Origin: Dacryopinax spathularia
Lineage: Eukaryota; Basidiomycota; Dacrymycetes; Dacrymycetales; Dacrymycetaceae
Length of the DNA: 64,000 nt
NCBI GenBank assembly: GCA_037974965.1
Contig: JBBPFI010000003.1
Coordinates: forward strand, 248,001 to 312,000
Reading direction: 5' to 3'
Position 1 is the first letter of the stretch. The number at the start of each line of letters is the position of its first letter. The position numbers were made by a program, and so were the translations under genes. Shown piece by piece: positions 59,710-64,000 of the stretch. The notes below the pieces were generated by a model that had not been told where the DNA came from, searched no databases, and was given only the letters and a program-made list of their open reading frames with translations.

Positions 59710-60086
59710 TCGTCTTGCTACTGTTTTCGCCCTGCCGGCTTGCGTTATCACCACATCCGCCCTCTGTTGTCATCTCACCACCGCCTTCCGTCCCTATCGT
59801 TATGCCCGCCTCATGAATATCCACTGCACGTCTAGCTCAACTCGGGCCTCTGTTTCGAGGTATACCCCATCACCACGCTGCGTCGCCACGCCAGCCCTAA
59901 CATCAAATAACGGATTACAACCTTGGTAGGAGTGCATTCCCAACTTCTTCTCTTCTCTGTATTAGGTATATGTTCGTACAATAGAATGCATGAGTAGGTT
60001 CAATACAAGGCCTCGCATGATCAAACGGGGGATCACAATACAGGGTATAAGCCCATAAACCCGATAGTACACCAGCGTGAGCGAGA
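59710..60086. other. Intergenic between convergent genes
   Basis: 3' flanks of the THP3-like and DUF1764 genes; no feature seen. Confidence 0.5.
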
Positions 60087-60661
60087 CTAGAAGCAGCAGT
60101 CGCAGTCGAACGGACATAATGGCGTGTCTATTAGCACTTGATCAGCGAATCATACAGCAAACCGTTTGCAACCAACTCACCTCCTCCGGTCTTCGAGATC
60201 CCCAATTCGTCCTCCTTGTAGATATTCCACCCCTCCTCTGTCTTCCTCCTCGGCTCCTTGCCCCTCGAGTCCCTAAACGCCCGCTCATCCTCATCCAGCT
60301 CCGTCTTCCGCTTCGACTTCATCTTAGCCACTCCCGCAGCTTTGGACAGTGGTCGGTCATCGATCACTTTGACCTTCTTTGCTAGTTGCGGGTTAGAAGG
60401 GTCGATGATCGTCTCCGCGAGTCGTTTCTTCGGCTTGTCCTCCGTGTCAGCGGGTGCAGATGCAGGTACAGCTCCGTGTTCCTCAACAGCGGCTGGTGCA
60501 GGTGCCTTCTTCTTTTTCTTCTTCTTCTTTGGGGCATCGCCGGTATGTGAGGCTACTGGGGTGCCATTAACGGGCTTGTTGCTCGGTGCGCTCAGGCTGG
60601 TGGGTGCAAGCTTGCTAGTTTTGCCGGCGAAGATATCGTCTATCTCCGATGCTTTCGGCAT
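60087..60661 (-). CDS. DUF1764-family small basic protein
   Basis: Two exons, complement(60087..60127, 60181..60661), 173 aa. It starts MPKASEIDDIFAGK, then a Lys-rich run of KKKKKKKK and a disordered region, and ends with the DUF1764 signature: FRDSRG, RRKTEEGWNIYKEDELGI, then TGGDTPLCPFDCDCCF at the very C-terminus. The last 13 residues come from exon 2, so reading through the intron loses the Cys-rich tail. The family is eukaryote-wide with no firm molecular function; nuclear or nucleolar location is suggested by its lysine content. Divergent from the unresolved gene to its right. Confidence 0.9.
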
Positions 60662-61211
60662 GGCGCCAAGCCTCGAGCAAGCACTTCAGACAAAATAAGT
60701 CTCTGCAATCAGGATGTCGCCCGAGTTGCACAACAAGCAGTGGTAAATGTCGTAAAGTCGGGCAGTCCTACCCAGCCTGCGGAGAAACCCTGAGAACAGA
60801 TGAAGAAGCCGCCCGATGCCAAATTTGAGGGGGTTTGTGGCGGTGTCAGGGACCAAGCTGGAGATGCTGAACTCGGCACAGCAGGAATGCAAGCGGTCCA
60901 ACATCGTCATCCTGCTGCCTTCAGTCGTTGCTGCCTGTAATTCTGCTTGTCATGTTTCTGGCTATCATGGAGGGCACAGTCCCTCCGATATGCGTGTTCT
61001 GCAGGGCTCGCGTTGATGCGTGTGTCTGAGGAATATTGCTGGAGGCGATCCGCTCGCTGAGAACTAGTGCTCGAGTAGTTGAACGACGCACTGACGCTGC
61101 TCATCTATAACCTAGCTCTACTCTCGAAGGCGGCTTTGGGTATCACGAGTCACCAGCTCTCTAATGTTTTCCGGGCTTTCCTCTCTCGTCTGTCGTCTTT
61201 CAGCACGGCGA

Positions 61212-61957
61212 TGGACACGCAACGGCTCTATCAGCCCAGCGGAACTCGGACGCCTCCTCCGGGCTACACCTTCTCGGGCCTGCATGAATGCATTTCGAAA
61301 AGAAAAACGATGGCTTCCGCACCTGACGTACCCATCCATATCTTACACTGGAATCTTGGCCGGAAGAAGTCGCCAAGTTCTCGGGCGGGAGCGGCGATGC
61401 CGTCCAAGTTCCAACAATAATCCTCTTCGCGAGCTTCAGTACTTGACGGAATCATATGACACGAAGATGTCATCCCACCAGACTACTACACGTTCGGATG
61501 CGGCCTTTTACTGCCCCAGTAGGCCGGCGCTCCAGCTCAGAAGGTGGAGGAGTCGCGCCTTTCCGCTGCCATCGTCTAATTGACGGGTACACTTGAACGC
61601 CGCATCTCTGCACGCCTGCCGTCCTGAGCAGAAAGCAGCAAGAGCATGAACATTAGACCGGTCTCATATCCCGCATGGCCTGGACTTCAAACTCGTGGCT
61701 AGCCCTTTGCACCAAGTGGTGGTCAAGATCGACTGACCATCGTCCCTTGCGACCGCCGTGGTAGAACTTTGATCTTCCTACCCGACCCCGGCTAGAATGC
61801 GAGACAGGCCGAACGAATGCGCTAAACTCTCAAGGTGTCTGTCGGGCCATGTAGTTCCGTCTCTGGAGAGTTATGGCCCGCCTCTTCGAAGGTTTCATAC
61901 GCCGCTGCCTCCGGCGCGTGAATAGAGAGTTCTTTGAGCGGCGAGGAGCGCGTTGAA
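61212..61957 (+). other. Possible 5' part of an unresolved gene
   Basis: ATG at 61212 opens MDTQRLYQPSGTRTPPPGYTFSGL and a frame that stops near 61420. Another frame (61164-61583) stays open for 140 codons but without family features. Fragments such as SWPEEVAKFSGG, HEDVIPPDYYTFGCG and SYGPPLRRFHTPLPP look codon-like but lie in different frames, so several short introns or decay are possible. No join could be made that I would defend. Confidence 0.25.
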
Positions 61958-62302
61958 ATGAGGAGAAGGAGAAGGAGAAGGTTGAGGCTGGGAAAGGGTG
62001 TCCTGAAGGTCCGGGAGATGACCGTGCGGTATTTGCAGGATGAGTTGAGGATGGTGCATAGGATGGAGTGGAACCATACGCTGGACTTGGTCTGGTGTGT
62101 GCTACCTAATGCTGAGCAGGGTACGCGTTCTAGCTCTCTTTCTCGCTGGGAGGGATGATTCTGATGAGTGTTTGCTGTGACAGACGATACAATCAGAGAC
62201 CGGGCACTGGCGGCTGTTCTGGAAGACGTGGCGTATGTGCATGAGGACGAGATTGAGGAAGTTGTCGAGCGCGACGAAGCGCTCGTGCTTGGGAAGCCTT
62301 AG
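61958..62302 (+). CDS. C-terminal exons of an unrecognised protein
   Basis: Two exons (about 61958..62120 and 62185..62302) give MRRRRRRRLRLGKGVLKV, REMTVRYLQDELRMVHRMEWNHTLDLVWCVLPNAEQ, then DDTIRDRALAAVLEDVAYVHEDEIEEVVERDE and a stop after LGKP. The intron has a GTACGCG donor and a TGACAG acceptor and preserves the frame at NAEQ-DD. Predicted as a basic N-terminal patch and amphipathic acidic helices. Upstream exons almost certainly exist because the Arg run is unlikely to be a natural start, but they are not resolved. No family is recognised. Confidence 0.4.
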
Positions 62303-62920
62303 GGAGGACGACGACGAAGGGAAAGGATCACTTGACTGATTGATGGCGGGGACGGCTGTGCCTAAGTATCGCTCAACAGGAACGTGCTACCCTATCTACC
62401 TTAGAGATCACGTTGAAGGTGTTCTAGCGGTTGTTGTTATCAGATTGGAGATTCTGACTGAGTCATTCGCATGCCTGTGCGAGGGCGAGAAGCATGCTCG
62501 CGCCACACGCCCAAAACGGCGGAATTCTTCCTGCGCAGTCGCGTATGAAATCCGCCCATCAGCACACAGTATCAAAGAAGTCAGCTAAACAACGAAGTCT
62601 CGCGGGACTCCTTTGCCCTCGTTCTCAATCTGGTCTAATTTCCAATCCCCTGTGCCAAGCGTAAACCCGGCTCACGCAGCTCGGGAATCCCCTCATCCTT
62701 GATCCCTGCCGCCGACGACCGGGATAAGCCGGCCCCGGCGTGGCTCAGTACATACAGATTTCCGGGCAAGGGTTCTGTACTCTGCGTGGCGGTGCAAAGA
62801 ACCGGGGGCAGATTTGTTCCCATGTCATGTGATCTGGGATATCTGCTTCCGTGACCCGTTCGACGCGGCTTCAACACCACAACTGGTGAGCTCGCTGTCT
62901 TGCTCCCTCTGCTCAACTCT

Positions 62921-63172
62921 GAGGCCACCGTGCTCGGTACCTCCCTCCTCTCCCCTTCCCCTCTCCTCCTTCTCCTATCCACCTTCCTCCCACAACACTC
63001 TAAAGGTGGCCGTACTCGGTGCCTTCCCCTCTCCCCCAGCAAAACAGGTGGCCGCTCACGGCGCCTGTCCAGGTTTCCCGCAAGCAAGGCGGCCGCTCAC
63101 GGTGCCTCGACAGTCAAGGTCACCGCTCACGGTACCTTTGCCAAGCAGGCCACCGTTCACGGTACCTGCTTG
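62921..63172 (+). repeat. Degenerate CCGCTCACGGTACCT repeat array
   Basis: Six related units with core CCG(C/T)TCACGGTRCCT begin near 62928, 63010, 63052, 63093, 63123 and 63153. Spacings are 82, 42, 41, 30 and 30 bp, so the array shortens from about 41 to 30 bp periods. The last three, at an exact 30-bp period, would read as repeated PLTVP peptides in one frame. Confidence 0.75.
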
Positions 63173-63304
63173 TGCAGCGCATCCCATCCGTTCCCCCGCG
63201 TTCCCCTTCCAACAGGGACGTTCTCGAGTATGGAGGAGGAGGGGGCAATTCAGTCGGGACGGGCACACATTTTTGAATACGGGCAGGGCCCGAACGGCGA
63301 AGCT

Positions 63305-63420
63305 ATGCCAAAATTTTCAATTTTTACTAATTTTTATTACTTAGCTTTTCTTTTTATGTACTTAAAACTTGTATGTACGCTTAAATAGAGAAATAAAACA
63401 AAATTGCTTACCTTAATTGG
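63305..63420. other. AT-rich island
   Basis: About 115 bp of A/T-dominated sequence with long T and A runs, sharply different from the GC-rich surroundings. No coding signal. Confidence 0.65.
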
Positions 63421-63751
63421 GTTATAAGTCCGAGATAGGGTCCGGTTCTGGATGCGCGCCCAGAGCCAGATCCAGAACAATTGCCCGGATTCCTCACCTA
63501 TGTAGCACGGGAGGAAGCGAGGATCTGCGGCAGGGGCGAGGCTCGACCCCGTCGCGGAAACGGGAGCGTTTGCAAGGACCCCTGCATCCAGCGCAATCCA
63601 GCTCCCTAGGGTGCTTGTATACCTGATTAGGTAGACCCAAGGAGCATGTCTAGGTCTGTGCATGCACGCACACGAGACCCATGCACCTTACTTGCCAACA
63701 AGCATATTGATTACTTGGAGCCTGCCGGCAAGCCATCACACTCGTTCGACT

Positions 63752-64000
63752 ATGTCCTTGAATGCCATTGATCACCACGAATACGATTACTGGCTTCCTC
63801 GCCAAGGCACGTTTACCAAGCCCACGCTCTTCGAGGTCGGCAGCAACGGTTTCTCGTATGATCTTGCACCCAAGAAAGTCAATGTAGCCCTCATGGCCAA
63901 GAGGCGCTGGGCGCGAGCATTGGTGCATGTTTCTCTTGTTCTTGTACCAAGCTGACGACTTCTAGACATCGGGAACATCTCCGCGACTATCAACGAGACT
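63752..64000 (+). CDS. Start of an unrecognised gene, cut by window end
   Basis: ATG at 63752 opens MSLNAIDHHEYDYWLPRQG, TFTKPTLFEVGSNGFSYDLAPKK and VNVALMAKRRWARAL. A GTGCATGT donor with CTAG acceptor 60 bp later could form an intron and continue TSGTSPRLSTR. The codon choice and lack of stops make a real gene likely, but only about 70 residues are inside the window and no family is visible. Confidence 0.45.

Larger units (their letters stand above)
62303..63751. other. Right-hand intergenic region with repeats and AT-rich island
   Basis: 1.4 kb of noncoding-looking DNA. It holds the 30-42 bp repeat array at 62921-63172, an AT-rich segment (about 63305-63420) and a 9-bp perfect inverted repeat GTTCTGGAT/ATCCAGAAC (63445-63453 with 63470-63478). 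No gene could be supported; parts may be the remains of a mobile element, but no diagnostic protein or terminal repeat is seen. Confidence 0.5.

Noticed and set aside
61164-61583. Single-exon gene of 140 codons
   Set aside because: No recognisable domain, and competing frames with coding-like pieces overlap it.
62921-63172. CRISPR-like array
   Set aside because: Repeats are diverged, spacers are not of uniform length, and the genome is eukaryotic.

Overview
This window looks like a chromosome segment of a GC-rich basidiomycete yeast, most likely a tremellomycete (Trichosporonales/Tremellales-like). The evidence is dense protein-coding genes on both strands, introns of roughly 46-75 nt with GT(A/G)NG donors and CTGAC/CTGAT-like branch points, and eukaryotic single-copy genes. 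The taxonomic placement is inference from gene content and intron style. All coordinates come from reading exon-intron structures by eye. Where exon lengths are stated, the reading frame was checked to close.

Layout. Positions 1-5.7 kb hold two inverted paralogous PMR5/Cas1-like SGNH acyl-esterases flanking a MARVEL-type membrane protein. Positions 6-10.5 kb hold two metabolic genes on the minus strand: DAHP synthase (aromatic amino acids), with two Gcn4-type sites upstream, and methylenetetrahydrofolate reductase. Positions 11.4-16.6 kb hold an Rds1-like ferritin-fold secreted stress protein, tRNA-splicing endonuclease subunit SEN2, and a divergent AVT-type amino acid transporter. Positions 17.7-22.8 kb hold a 17-exon ELMO protein and a third SGNH paralog. 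Positions 24-34.5 kb hold a C2H2 transcription factor, a Djp1/Caj1-type J-protein, a large R3H-SUZ RNA-binding protein and a P-loop kinase with a 17-nt microexon. Positions 35-43.4 kb hold a large acidic protein with a small Cys cluster, the SSU-processome factor BFR2 and the cytoplasmic dynein intermediate chain. Positions 43.7-51.7 kb hold an aldo-keto reductase, a secreted beta-lactamase-fold hydrolase containing a GC-AG intron, a ZNHIT2-like HIT-finger protein and a ZIP zinc transporter. Positions 53-62.3 kb hold a disordered protein ending in a SUMO-interaction-like motif, the SAC3/GANP protein THP3, a DUF1764 protein and an unresolved gene. The final 1.5 kb carries degenerate 30-42 bp repeats, an AT-rich island and the start of a truncated gene.

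Most genes are unlinked housekeeping functions, as is normal for fungi. Three SGNH/PMR5-type genes in 23 kb, two of them around a MARVEL protein, are the only sign of functional clustering, and would fit modification of cell-surface glycans. No tRNA, rRNA, CRISPR array or intact transposon was recognised. No clearly new multi-gene system is evident. The best leads are the SGNH paralogs, the unresolved gene at 61-62 kb, the two unrecognised large proteins and the repeat-bearing right end.
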